Shown: positions 17,115 to 25,688, counted from the stretch's first letter. The stretch: 32,034 bases of DNA from Hyphomicrobiales bacterium (GCA_003140315.1 PLJS01000222.1:1-32034), one strand, 5' to 3'. Notes: generated from the letters alone by a model not told the origin. A program made the numbers and translations.

Positions 17115-17231
17115 CCCTCTCCCCTCCGGGGGAGAGGGCTGGGGTGAGGGGGTTAAGGTCGATCCGTATTCAAGAAGTCCCCCTCACCCGGCTCGCTTTG
17201 CTCGCCACCCTCTCCCCCGGAGGGGAGAGGG
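17115..17231. repeat. Twin-hairpin GC-rich intergenic repeat B
   Basis: Hairpins CCCTCTCCCCTCC/GGGGGAGAGGG (17115-17138) and CCCTCTCCCCC/GGAGGGGAGAGGG (17208-17231) are near reverse complements, with GGGTGAGGGGG and CCCCCTCACCC arms inside. It lies between the binding protein and the PotB-like permease within one operon. A hairpin after an abundant binding-protein message often limits read-through or stabilises the 5' message; that role is inferred here. Confidence 0.82.
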
Positions 17232-17258
17232 TTGCTGAGCGCGCTGCGAGCGCGAGCG

Positions 17259-18305
17259 TCACACCTTGATCTCGCGGTTGAACCGCTCGATCCACGCGCT
17301 CCGCTGCTCATTGATCTTTTTCCAGTCCTGAAACACGAACTTGTTCTTCATGTCGGCGTGATCCTTCGCCAAAGTCTTTGCCACCTCGCCGGAGATCTTC
17401 ACCTTGGTGTTGGTCGGCACCACGAGGTACGGCGCCTCCATCAGCTTGCCCTGTACCTCGGGGGATATCGCGGCCTCGATCAGGGCGAATGCCAGATCCT
17501 TCGCCTGCGTGTTCTTCACGATGTGGAACGTGGTCTTGAACGCGATCGCCTTTTCCTTCGGCGCCACAAATTCCACCGCGACGCCGCGCGCCTTCATGAT
17601 CTGGATGGCATTGAAGTTGCCGGGCGAGATGTCGATCTGGCCCTGCTGGAACAGCGTCGCGAGTTGGCCGGGATTCGCCGCGACGGCGGATAGCGAGGGC
17701 TTGAGCGACTCCAGCGCCTTGAAGCCCGGCTCGATGTTGGCCTCCGAGCCGCCGTTCATGCGTGCGATCTCCACCAGGAAGCCGGTGCCCAGTGTCGAGT
17801 TGAGGTTGGTGATGCCGACCTTGCCCTTGTATTCGGGCTTCCAAAGGTCTTGCCACGAGGACGGCGGCGTCTTGATCTTGTCGGGATTGTAGGTGAGGCC
17901 GACCACCTGGAAGAAGCCCGCGGGGCCGTTCGGCTCCTGCGCTTCGGCGATCAGGTCCTTGTAATAGGCGCTCTTGTCGACCGGATACGGCTCGGTCAGA
18001 TCGTTTGCGATCGCGACCAGCGCCGGGCCCGGATCGTGCAGCATCACGTCAATCGGCGGATTTGAGCGCGCGGCCGTCACCTTGGCGATCTGGTCGACCG
18101 AGAGCATCGGGTCGAGCACGATCTCGGCTCCGTTGGTCGCCTTGCGATAGGCCGGCACCAGTACGTCGCGGTGCGCCTCCTCCCAGCTCCCCGTGAAGGT
18201 CGCGAACACGATGCGCTTGGCCTGCGCCTCGCTCATCCCTGGGAAGAGTTGCATCGCGCCGAGCGTCAGCGCGCTCGTCATTAAGCTCCGGCGGGTCAGG
18301 TTCAT
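17259..18305 (-). CDS. ABC transporter substrate-binding protein, PotD/AfuA-like
   Basis: The 348-aa extracytoplasmic protein starts MNLTRRSLMTSALTLGAMQL, with adjacent arginines resembling a Tat signal, and cleavage is likely near SEAQA. The mature part shows the type II binding-protein pattern IVFATFTGSWEEAHRDVLVP, PIDVMLHDPGPALVA and GITNLNSTLGTGFLVEIARM. Family members bind polyamines, thiamine, iron or small organic anions. GGAGGAG upstream supports the start. It follows the ATPase gene by 27 bp and precedes the two permease genes, giving a complete importer. The ligand is unknown. Confidence 0.92.
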   Translation of the reverse strand: MNLTRRSLMTSALTLGAMQLFPGMSEAQAKRIVFATFTGSWEEAHRDVLVPAYRKATNGAEIVLDPMLSVDQIAKVTAARSNPPIDVMLHDPGPALVAIANDLTEPYPVDKSAYYKDLIAEAQEPNGPAGFFQVVGLTYNPDKIKTPPSSWQDLWKPEYKGKVGITNLNSTLGTGFLVEIARMNGGSEANIEPGFKALESLKPSLSAVAANPGQLATLFQQGQIDISPGNFNAIQIMKARGVAVEFVAPKEKAIAFKTTFHIVKNTQAKDLAFALIEAAISPEVQGKLMEAPYLVVPTNTKVKISGEVAKTLAKDHADMKNKFVFQDWKKINEQRSAWIERFNREIKV

Positions 18306-18332
18306 TGTCGTCGCTCCTCCTCTGAAGTGATG

Positions 18333-19427
18333 TCAGGCCGCGGCTGCGGGAAATATGCTGATGACGTTCGCGCCGACGGTGCGCACACGCACGGCGCTGC
18401 CTGGCGCGCGTGGCTGCGCGCCGGCGGCACGCGGCTCGGTGACCTTCAGCGCGCGGCCGTCGGCGGTGCGCACCTCGTGCACGATCGAGGGCCCGAGCGG
18501 CAGGCCCATCTCGACGATGCCGGCAATGCCCTCGCCGCTGTCGGCGAGCCGCAGATGCTCGGGCCGCATGCAGACCGTGACGCGGTCGCCGACCGCGACC
18601 GGAACGGTCGGGGCGCGCGTCTTGATGTCGCCGCCGATGTCGAGCGCGACCGTCGCCTCGCCGTTCAGCGCGACCACCTTGCCGGGCAGCGTATTGGCGG
18701 TCCCGACGAAGGTGTTCACGAACAGCGACTTCGGCGCGTCGTAGACCTCGGTCGGCGGCGCGTACTGCTCGAGCCGTCCGGCATTGAGCACCGCGACACG
18801 ATCGGCCATCGACAGCGCTTCCTCCTGGTCGTGCGTGACCAGCACGGCGGTGGTGCCGGCGAGGCGCTGGATGCGCTTGATCTCGATCTGCATGTCGAGG
18901 CGGAGATTCTTGTCGAGCGCCGCGAACGGCTCGTCGAGTAGCAGAATATTCGGCTTCACCGCGAGCGCGCGGGCGAGCGCGACGCGCTGTTGTTGGCCGC
19001 CGGAGAGCTGCTTGGGGAAGCGGTCGGCGATATGGTCGAGCTTGATGAGCGCGAGCATGTCCTTGACGCGCGTCTTCTGCTCGTCGGCCGCGACGCCGCG
19101 CGCCGCCAGGCCATAGGCGATGTTGTCGGCGATCGTCATGTGCGGAAACAGCGCGTAGTTCTGGAATACGATGCCGACCTCGCGCCGGTTCGGCGGCAGG
19201 CCGTCCATCAGCCTGTCGCCGATGACGACGTGTCCCTCGCTCTGCAGGATGAAGCCCGCGATGATACGCAGCAGCGTGGTCTTGCCGCAGCCAGACGGGC
19301 CGAGCAACGCGACCAGTTCGCCGGCCTTGATGTCGAGCGACACATGGTCGACCGCAAAGAACGCGCCGTAGCGCTGCGTGACCGCATCGATGACGAGCGA
19401 CTGGCCGGTGGATGGGGCTGCGGTCAT
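18333..19427 (-). CDS. ABC transporter ATP-binding protein, PotA-like
   Basis: The 364-aa ATPase has Walker A GPSGCGKT (43-50), Q-loop VFQNYALFP, signature LSGGQ (141-145), Walker B ILLLDEP (161-167) and H-loop VLVTHD. The C-terminal third carries a TOBE-type regulatory domain (VGDRVTVCMRPEHLRLADSG), as in PotA/MalK/FbpC subfamilies. It energises the importer formed by the following binding protein and two permeases. The ATG at 19427 puts the N-terminus at the family position, although the open frame runs much further upstream and no clear ribosome site is visible. The divergent decarboxylase-like gene begins 202 bp away, so a shared control region is likely. Confidence 0.93.
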   Translation of the reverse strand: MTAAPSTGQSLVIDAVTQRYGAFFAVDHVSLDIKAGELVALLGPSGCGKTTLLRIIAGFILQSEGHVVIGDRLMDGLPPNRREVGIVFQNYALFPHMTIADNIAYGLAARGVAADEQKTRVKDMLALIKLDHIADRFPKQLSGGQQQRVALARALAVKPNILLLDEPFAALDKNLRLDMQIEIKRIQRLAGTTAVLVTHDQEEALSMADRVAVLNAGRLEQYAPPTEVYDAPKSLFVNTFVGTANTLPGKVVALNGEATVALDIGGDIKTRAPTVPVAVGDRVTVCMRPEHLRLADSGEGIAGIVEMGLPLGPSIVHEVRTADGRALKVTEPRAAGAQPRAPGSAVRVRTVGANVISIFPAAAA

Positions 19428-19628
19428 GCGGCGGCGGAAACCTTGCAAGGCTGGCGCGCCTGACTCGCAAGCGCTATGCCAGCGCGATTCCAGAGACGCC
19501 CGGTGGTTCGCGGACGAATCGGGTGTGCGTTTTCGCTGCAGAACGCGGGAATTGTTACGCCGCGGGAATGAATGCTTAGTTTTTAGGCGACTGCCGCGCG
19601 AAACGGCACGCGCCACACGGAGTACGGA

Positions 19629-20351
19629 ATGACGTCGCGCATCTTCCTCGGAATGCTCACCCCGTCCTCCAACACCATCCTCGAACCTGTGACGACCGCG
19701 ATGCTCTCCGGCCTGCCGGCGGTCACGGCGCATTTCTCGCGCTTCAAGGTGACCGAGATCGCGCTGTCGGGTCCGGCGCTGGCGCAGTTCGACGACAGCG
19801 AAATCCTGCGCGCCGCCGAGTTGCTCGCGCACGCAAAAGTCAACGTCATCGCCTGGAACGGCACCTCGTCCGGCTGGCTCGGCTTCGGACGCGATGTGCA
19901 GCTCTGCGAGCGCATCACACAGGCGACCGGAATCCCGGCCTGCACGGCGATGCTGGCGTTGAACGAACTGCTCGAAAAGACGGGCGCGAAGCGCATCGGC
20001 TTCGTCACGCCCTATCTCGACGACGTGCAGGCGCGCATCAACGCGAATTACGAGAGAGCCGGATGGACGGTCGCGGCCGACCGGCACCTGCGCATGCAGG
20101 ACAATTTCTCGTTCTCGACCGTCACCGCCGGCCAGATGCGGCAGATGACCGAGGAAGTCGCGGCGGCGAAGCCGGACGCCATCGCGATCGTATGCACCAA
20201 CATGGCCGGCGCTCCGCTCGCCGAGGAGTTGGAGGCCGCGCACGGCATTCCGGTCTACGATACGGTGTCGACGACGGTGTGGAAGAGCCTGAAGATCGCA
20301 GGGGTGGATACGAGCAGAGTGAAGGGTTGGGGGAAGATGTTTGCGGTCTAG
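19629..20351 (+). CDS. Arylmalonate decarboxylase / maleate isomerase-like protein of the Asp/Glu racemase superfamily
   Basis: The 240-aa protein starts MTSRIFLGMLTPSSNTILEP, the substrate loop of the maleate isomerase/AMDase group. The first catalytic-cysteine position is occupied by the motif GTS (Gly78-Thr79-Ser80 in AWNGTSSGW), while the second cysteine is kept as Cys189 (IAIVCTNMAG); Tyr129 lies in FVTPYLDD. One cysteine plus a GTS oxyanion motif is the arrangement of arylmalonate decarboxylase, rather than of two-cysteine racemases and isomerases. A decarboxylase-like activity on a malonate derivative is therefore inferred. GGAG precedes the ATG. Its TAG shares a CTAG palindrome with the stop of the convergent LysR gene. 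Confidence 0.83.
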   Translation: MTSRIFLGMLTPSSNTILEPVTTAMLSGLPAVTAHFSRFKVTEIALSGPALAQFDDSEILRAAELLAHAKVNVIAWNGTSSGWLGFGRDVQLCERITQATGIPACTAMLALNELLEKTGAKRIGFVTPYLDDVQARINANYERAGWTVAADRHLRMQDNFSFSTVTAGQMRQMTEEVAAAKPDAIAIVCTNMAGAPLAEELEAAHGIPVYDTVSTTVWKSLKIAGVDTSRVKGWGKMFAV

Positions 20352-21250
20352 GCCGGCCGCATCCCTTCCAGCACCCGCGCCAATTGCTCGGCGAATTTCG
20401 CCGCCGGAACCGGCAAATTCCGCCCGCGCAGTTGCCCGAGCACGAGATCGGCGCGCGGCACGTCGCGATCGTCGATGCGGCGGATGACGAGTTCGTCGCT
20501 TTCAACGACGCCGATTTCGATCTGGAATGAGATCACCTTGTCGCGCAGCACCATGCCGCGCAGGAATTCAAACGAGTTCGATTCCGCCGCGATGTCGAAG
20601 CGCAAGTTCGAGCGCGCGAGGATTTCGGCGAGCAGTTGCCGGCCGCCGAGACTGCGCTCGGCGAGCGCGACCGGATAACCGACGCAATCGCTCAACCGGA
20701 TCGTCTTGCGGCGGCTGAGCGGATGGTCCGCCGGCATCAAGGCGACGAGGCGCTGCTGCAGGCTCATCAACGGTTGGAAGTTCGCCAGGAACGGCGGGCG
20801 GAACACCAGCACGAGATCGACGTCATAGGCCGCAAGCGAACCCATCGCGCGCTCATGGTCGAACACCTTCACGTCGAACTGCACGAGCGGAAACTGCGCC
20901 CGATAGGCCGCGATCTCCCTGGGGAGGAAATCGAGCGCGAGCGCCTGGCTGCAGGCGATGCGCACCGTGCCGCGGCGCAGGCCCTTCAAGTCCTCGATCT
21001 GCGATTTCATGCGCTCGACGTCGCCGGTCTGCTCGCGAATGTAGCGCACGAACATCTCGCCGGCCGTCGTGAGCCGCACGCCGCGGGCGCGGCGCTCAAA
21101 CAGTGGCGCGCCGAGTTCTTCCTCCAGGTCCATGATCCGCCGGTTCACCGCCGAGGCGGTGACATGGAGCTGTCCGGCCGCCTTGCGGATCGATCCGGCG
21201 CGCGCGACCTCGTCGACGTAACGCAAAAACCTCAAATGTCTCATGGACAT
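20348..21250 (-). CDS. LysR-family transcriptional regulator
   Basis: The 300-aa protein has an N-terminal winged helix-turn-helix (residues 1-60: FLRYVDEVARAGSIRKAAGQ, then HVTASAVNRRIMDLEEELGA) and a C-terminal periplasmic-binding-fold effector domain (GTVRIACSQALALDFLPREI onward). LysR regulators usually repress themselves and activate a divergent operon in response to a pathway metabolite. Here the gene is divergent from the binding-protein-led catabolic operon starting at 21417, with a 166-bp control region, and convergent with the decarboxylase-like gene. It is the best candidate regulator of the operon. A second ATG six bases downstream is an equally good start. Confidence 0.93.
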   Translation of the reverse strand: MSMRHLRFLRYVDEVARAGSIRKAAGQLHVTASAVNRRIMDLEEELGAPLFERRARGVRLTTAGEMFVRYIREQTGDVERMKSQIEDLKGLRRGTVRIACSQALALDFLPREIAAYRAQFPLVQFDVKVFDHERAMGSLAAYDVDLVLVFRPPFLANFQPLMSLQQRLVALMPADHPLSRRKTIRLSDCVGYPVALAERSLGGRQLLAEILARSNLRFDIAAESNSFEFLRGMVLRDKVISFQIEIGVVESDELVIRRIDDRDVPRADLVLGQLRGRNLPVPAAKFAEQLARVLEGMRPA

Positions 21251-21281
21251 AGCATGATCCCAAGCAGCGTGTACTTTTCGG
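21251..21281. repeat. Degenerate REP-like fragment
   Basis: The stretch AGCATGATCCCAAG...GTACTTTTCGG resembles copy 3 of the REP-like element (GCATGATCCCGAAAAG...GTACGGGTTTTCGG) with substitutions and a short deletion. It lies directly upstream of the LysR start, inside the divergent control region. Confidence 0.45.
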
Positions 21282-21416
21282 CATCAGTCTAGCAAGAAAT
21301 CGGCGGCACATCGCAACACTGTTCTTCGCTAGCGTGGCGGACAAGACAGCCGGATCAGCACCTCGCCTGCGGCGCGCCGAAATGGCGGCCGCAATCGGTC
21401 AACAGGAGTGCCCTTG

Positions 21417-22469
21417 ATGAACCAGACCCGACGCTCTTGCCTGCTCGCGTTCGCGGCAGTGCTCGCGCTTGCGGCGCCGCTCAGCGCGCCGGCCCAAGCG
21501 CAGACCAAGCTCAAACTGGTGCTCAACTGGAAATACCAGGGCCCGCAGGGCTGGTTCTTCCTTGCCGAGGACAAGGGCTACTTCAAGGACGAGGGCCTCG
21601 AGGTCACCATCGACCAGGGCGACGGCTCGGCGACGCCGATCCCGAAGGTCGCGAGTGGCACCTACGATATCGGCTTCGGCGACATCAACGCGCTGATCGA
21701 GTTTGCGGCGAAGAAGCCGGACGAAGCGCCGATCGCCGTCTACGTCCTCTACAATCGTCCGCCCTTCACGATCGCCGTGAAGGCCGGCAGCTCGATCAAG
21801 ACGCCGAAGGACCTCGAGGGCAAGACGCTGGGGGGCGCGGCGAACGACGGCGCGCTCAAGCTGTTTCCCGCGTTCGCCAAGATGACCGGCCTCGACCAGA
21901 GCAAGATCACCATCACGAACTTCCAGCCGAACCTGCGCGAGCAGATGCTGATGCGCGGGCAGGCCGACGGCGTGTTCGGCTACGTCAACACCATCCGCTT
22001 CTCCGCCAAGCTCTCCGGCATCGATCCCGACAAGGAGATCCGCTGGATCAACTACGGCGACTACGGCATGGACCTCTATTCCAACGCGATCATCTTCTCG
22101 AAGAAGTTCGTGAAGGAGAATCCGAAGGCGGTGGCGGGCTTCCTGCGCGCGCTCAACAAGGCGATCGTCGACTCGCTGAAGGACCCGAAGGCCTCCGTGG
22201 CGGCGGTCGCCAAGCGCGAGCCGCTGCTCAAGATGGACGTGGAGCTTGAGCGCTTCGACGCCACCGTCAGGGACGAGATGAATCATCCGGAGATCGCCAA
22301 GATCGGCCTCGGCGACGTCGACGACGCACGGCTGAAGAAGTCGATCGACATCCTGGTCGATGCCAACCAGCTCCCGCGCACGCCGGCCATCAGCGAGATC
22401 TTCACGCGCGAATTCCTGCCGCCGAAGGCGGATCGCCCGACCAAGCTGATCGACGTGAAGACGAATTAA
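21417..22469 (+). CDS. NitT/TauT-type (NMT1/THI5-like) substrate-binding protein 1
   Basis: The 350-aa periplasmic protein has a signal peptide (MNQTRRSCLLAFAAVLALAA, cleavage near AQAQ) and the NMT1/THI5-like fold. Its mature N-terminus contains LKLVLNWKYQGPQGWFFLAE and DKGYFKDEGLEVTIDQGDGS, a pattern typical of binding proteins for pyrimidine-like or other ring compounds and sulfonates. I chose the ATG at 21417, with AGGAG at 21404-21408, over an in-frame GTG at 21408. It is clearly paralogous to the protein at 26484 and is the first gene of the catabolic operon. A hairpin repeat separates it from the next gene and may allow higher expression of this one. Confidence 0.92.
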   Translation: MNQTRRSCLLAFAAVLALAAPLSAPAQAQTKLKLVLNWKYQGPQGWFFLAEDKGYFKDEGLEVTIDQGDGSATPIPKVASGTYDIGFGDINALIEFAAKKPDEAPIAVYVLYNRPPFTIAVKAGSSIKTPKDLEGKTLGGAANDGALKLFPAFAKMTGLDQSKITITNFQPNLREQMLMRGQADGVFGYVNTIRFSAKLSGIDPDKEIRWINYGDYGMDLYSNAIIFSKKFVKENPKAVAGFLRALNKAIVDSLKDPKASVAAVAKREPLLKMDVELERFDATVRDEMNHPEIAKIGLGDVDDARLKKSIDILVDANQLPRTPAISEIFTREFLPPKADRPTKLIDVKTN

Positions 22470-22480
22470 CGTTCTGCTTC

Positions 22481-22582
22481 ACCTCTCCCGCTTGCGGGAG
22501 AGGTCGACGCGCGAAGCGCGGCGGGAGAGGGCATCTGCGTGCCATGCCCCTTCCCCTACCCTCCCCCGCAGGCGGGGGAGGG
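22481..22582. repeat. Twin-hairpin GC-rich intergenic repeat C
   Basis: Perfect hairpins ACCTCTCCCGC...GCGGGAGAGGT (22481-22504) and CCCTCCCCCGC...GCGGGGGAGGG (22559-22582) occupy the gap between the first binding-protein gene and the SDR gene. The layout is the same as the elements at 3604 and 17115. Confidence 0.85.
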
Positions 22583-22618
22583 AGACGAGAGAGCGCGCGA
22601 AACGCCGGGGCGTAGCAG

Positions 22619-23410
22619 ATGGACTTGGGACTGAAAGGGCGCGTCGCGGTGATCACCGGGCCCGCCAAAGGCATGGGCGCGGCGGTGAGCAAGGCGTTCG
22701 CGCAGGAAGGCTGCCGGCTCGCGCTGATCGGGCGCGACGTCAAGGCGATCGAGCCGGTGGCGTGCGAGATCAGAGCAGGCGGGGCTGAGGCGATCGTGGT
22801 CGCATGCGACGTCACCGATGCGGGACAATGCGAGCGCGCCGCGAAGGCGACGCGCGACGCGTTCGAGCGCATCGACATCCTGGTCAATGTCGCGGGCGGC
22901 TCCGGGCCGATCGGCAAGACCGGCGCGGAGACGACGGCCGACGAGTTCGACGAGATCATCACGCTCAACATGGGCGGGTGTCACAACACCATGCATGCGG
23001 TACTGCCCGCCATGATGGCGCAGCGCTACGGCAAGATCGTCAATGTCGGCGGCACGTTCGGGATGCGCGGGCGCGCCGGGCGGATGGCCTATTCGGCGTC
23101 GAAATGGGGCCTGCGCGGCATCACGAAAAGTTTCGCGCTCGAAGTCGGGCAGCACAACATCAACGTCAATTACGTGGCGCCCGGCATGGTCGACGGGCCG
23201 CGCTTCCGCGACAAGGTCTGCGCCGACATGGCGGCCAAATTGAACATCACGGTGGAAGAGGCGGCGCAGCGCCATGCGGCCGAATACGCGCTGCGCCGCG
23301 TGACGACCGACAATGACGTGGCGAATGCGTGCCTGTTCTTCGCGAGCGATGTCTCGCGCCAGATCACCGGCGCGGATATTCCGGTCGACGGCGGATGGGC
23401 CGCGCTATGA
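22619..23410 (+). CDS. Short-chain dehydrogenase/reductase (SDR) family protein, atypical active site
   Basis: The 263-aa protein has the classical SDR Rossmann motif TGPAKGMG (13-20), a modified NVAGG (90-94), an asparagine in LNM (117) and the catalytic YSASK (Tyr158, Lys162). The usual serine 13 residues before the tyrosine is Gly145, with Thr146 beside it (NVGGTFGMRGR), so catalysis may use the threonine or be impaired. The C-terminal GADIPVDGGWAA is standard. Substrate and cofactor are unknown. Its TGA overlaps the ATG of the cyclic amidohydrolase gene (ATGA), which implies that the two are co-translated and act in one pathway. The ribosome site is weak. Confidence 0.9.
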   Translation: MDLGLKGRVAVITGPAKGMGAAVSKAFAQEGCRLALIGRDVKAIEPVACEIRAGGAEAIVVACDVTDAGQCERAAKATRDAFERIDILVNVAGGSGPIGKTGAETTADEFDEIITLNMGGCHNTMHAVLPAMMAQRYGKIVNVGGTFGMRGRAGRMAYSASKWGLRGITKSFALEVGQHNINVNYVAPGMVDGPRFRDKVCADMAAKLNITVEEAAQRHAAEYALRRVTTDNDVANACLFFASDVSRQITGADIPVDGGWAAL

Positions 23411-24852
23411 GTATCATCGCCGATCTCATCCTCGCCGGCGGCAAGGTCGTCTCGCCCGATGCCGTGATCGAGGCGAGCGTCGCGATCAAGGATGGAAAAA
23501 TCCTTGCCGTCGGCGCGGCCGACGCGATGCCGCCGGCGCGCGAGACTGTCGATGTGTCCGGCATGCACGTCCTCCCCGGCGCGATCGACGTGCATGTACA
23601 TTTCCGCGATCCCGGCTATCCGCAGAAGGAAGACTTTGCGAGCGGCACGGCTGCGGCGGCGTTCGGCGGCGTCACCACCGTGTTCGACATGCCGAACACG
23701 ATCCCGACCGTCGGCACCGCAGAGGCGCTCGCCGCCAAGCACAAGATGGCCTCGGAAAAAGCCCATGTCGATTACGGCCTCTATGCGGTGCTCGGCGAGG
23801 ACACGATCGAGAATGTGCCGGCGCTCATCGAAGGCGGCGTGATCGGCTTCAAGCTCTACATGGGCAACACGTTCGGAAAGATCGCCTCGCCGTCGACCGG
23901 CGCCATGCTCGAAGCCTTCGAGGTGGTGGCGCCGAGCGGCAAGCGCATCTCGCTGCACGCCGAGACCAACTCGATCATGGAGCGGCGCGAGACCCGGCTG
24001 CGCCAGGCCGGCCGCACCGATCCGCTGGCGCATCTCGCTTCCCGCCCCGCCGTCGTCGCGATCGAGGCGGTCAGCCGCGCCGCGATCCTCGCCGAATGGA
24101 CCGGCGCGCGCATCCACATCCTGCATATCTCGTCGGCTGACGAGCTGCGCCCGTTGCGCGAAGCCAAAGCGCGCGGCGTCGACATCACGGGCGAGACCTG
24201 CCCGCATTACCTGATGCTCTCGGCCGACGATTACGCGCGCTTTGCCAGTGTGATCCGCGTCAATCCGCCGGTGCGCGAGGCGCGCAACCAGGAGCCCCTC
24301 TGGGCCGCGCTCGCCGACGGCACCGTGGACATCATCGCGACCGATCACGCGCCGCATTCGCGCGAAGAAAAAACCCGCAACGACATGTTCGACGTCGATT
24401 GCGGCTTCCCCGGCGTCGAGACGCAGATGCCGCTGATGCTTACGGCCGTGAACGCCGGACGCATGACGATCATGGATTACGTCGCGCTCTCCGCGGCGAA
24501 GCCCGCCAAAATCTGGGGCCTCTACCCACGCAAAGGCGTGATCGCGCCCGGCGCCGAGGCCGACATCGCCGTCGTGGACCTCGCGCGCGAGATGAGGCTC
24601 GACGACGCCGGACTGCAATCGCGTGCCAAGATCACGCCGTTCCACGGCCGCAAGGTGAAGGGCTTACCCGTTCACGCGCTGGTGCGCGGGCGCTTCGTCA
24701 TGCGCGACCGCACACTCGTCGAAGGCACACGCGGCCACGGCCGCTCGGTGCACACGATTCAGGAGATGCCGGCGCCCGCGCCGCGCAACACCGACCAGAC
24801 CATGGAATCCATCACGCGCGTGCCGGCGCGGCAACAGGAGAGTACCGCATGA
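23407..24852 (+). CDS. Dihydroorotase / allantoinase / hydantoinase-type cyclic amidohydrolase
   Basis: The 481-aa metal-dependent hydrolase contains the complete binuclear site of the cyclic amidohydrolases: His63 and His65 (DVHVHFRDPG), a candidate carboxylated Lys149 (GFKLYMGNT), His184 (SLHAET), His240 (HILHISS) and Asp313 (ATDHAPHS). The block KEDFASGTAAAAFGGVTTV with MPNT is shared by dihydroorotases and allantoinases. The enzyme should hydrolyse an endocyclic amide of a ureide ring; the natural substrate may be a dihydropyrimidine, hydantoin or allantoin. A biosynthetic dihydroorotase is unlikely in this transport operon. The ATG at 23407 overlaps the SDR stop. The last 40 or so residues form a low-complexity tail. 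Confidence 0.9.
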   Translation: MSIIADLILAGGKVVSPDAVIEASVAIKDGKILAVGAADAMPPARETVDVSGMHVLPGAIDVHVHFRDPGYPQKEDFASGTAAAAFGGVTTVFDMPNTIPTVGTAEALAAKHKMASEKAHVDYGLYAVLGEDTIENVPALIEGGVIGFKLYMGNTFGKIASPSTGAMLEAFEVVAPSGKRISLHAETNSIMERRETRLRQAGRTDPLAHLASRPAVVAIEAVSRAAILAEWTGARIHILHISSADELRPLREAKARGVDITGETCPHYLMLSADDYARFASVIRVNPPVREARNQEPLWAALADGTVDIIATDHAPHSREEKTRNDMFDVDCGFPGVETQMPLMLTAVNAGRMTIMDYVALSAAKPAKIWGLYPRKGVIAPGAEADIAVVDLAREMRLDDAGLQSRAKITPFHGRKVKGLPVHALVRGRFVMRDRTLVEGTRGHGRSVHTIQEMPAPAPRNTDQTMESITRVPARQQESTA

Positions 24853-25688
24853 GCGAGGAAGACTTCGTCACGCTGGAGAACGTCGCCGTCACCTACGGGC
24901 GCAAGGCCGAGACCTCGGTCACCGCGCTGGACGAGACCAATCTGCGCATCGGCCGGGGCGATTTCATCGCGCTGGTCGGCCCGTCCGGCTGCGGCAAGTC
25001 GACGATCCTGAAGCTCGTCGGCGGGCTGATCCCGGCGTCGCGCGGATACGTCTATGTGGCGGGGCGCGAGCTCGGGGCCGAACCGGTGCGTATCGGCATC
25101 GCGTTCCAGAATCCGACCATGCTGCCGTGGCTGAAGATCCGCGACAACGTGATGCTGCCGCTCAAGATCGTGCCGCCCTTCCGCGCGGAGTACCGCGCCA
25201 AGAAGGACTCAGAGTTCAAGGACCGCGCCGACGCGCTACTGGCGCAGGTCGGGCTGAGAGGGTTCGGCGACAAATATCCCTGGCAGCTTTCGGGCGGCAT
25301 GCTGCAGCGCGCCTCGCTCTGCCGCGCGCTGGTGCATGACCCGCAACTCCTCCTGCTCGACGAGCCATTCGGCGCGCTCGACCAGTTCACCCGCGAGGAG
25401 CTGTGGGCGATCATGCAGGAGCTTTGGATCGCACGGAAGCCGACCGTGATCCTCGTCACCCACGATCTGCGCGAAGCAGGCTATCTCGCCAATCGCATCG
25501 CCGTCATGCGCGCGCGGCCTGGACGCATCATCGACGACAGCGTGGTGCCGTTCCCGCGTCCGCGCTCGATGGACATGATCTATGACCCGTCCTTCGTGAC
25601 GCTGACGCAGCGCCTGCGCGAGCTCATCGTCGAAGTGCGCGGCGACAACGTTCCGCAAACACGTGCAACCGTGGAGGCCGCAGCATGA
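24849..25688 (+). CDS. NitT/TauT-type ABC transporter ATP-binding protein
   Basis: The 279-aa ATPase has Walker A GPSGCGKS (44-51), Q-loop AFQNPTMLPWLKIRDNV, signature LSGGM (147-151), Walker B LLLLDEP (167-173) and H-loop VTHDLREA. The MLPW motif after the Q-loop is usual in SsuB/TauB/NrtD-type ATPases. It pairs with the permease encoded next and with one or both binding proteins of the operon. Start and stop overlap the neighbouring genes by ATGA on both sides, so SDR, amidohydrolase, ATPase and permease form one tightly coupled block. Confidence 0.95.
   Translation: MSEEDFVTLENVAVTYGRKAETSVTALDETNLRIGRGDFIALVGPSGCGKSTILKLVGGLIPASRGYVYVAGRELGAEPVRIGIAFQNPTMLPWLKIRDNVMLPLKIVPPFRAEYRAKKDSEFKDRADALLAQVGLRGFGDKYPWQLSGGMLQRASLCRALVHDPQLLLLDEPFGALDQFTREELWAIMQELWIARKPTVILVTHDLREAGYLANRIAVMRARPGRIIDDSVVPFPRPRSMDMIYDPSFVTLTQRLRELIVEVRGDNVPQTRATVEAAA

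Noticed and set aside
21251-21416. Specific LysR-type operator (T-N11-A dyad) in the divergent region
   Set aside because: A binding site is expected here, but I could not identify one dyad that stands out from background.
3604-22582. CRISPR array
   Set aside because: The repeated GC-rich elements are scattered paired hairpins without regular spacers, and no cas gene is present.
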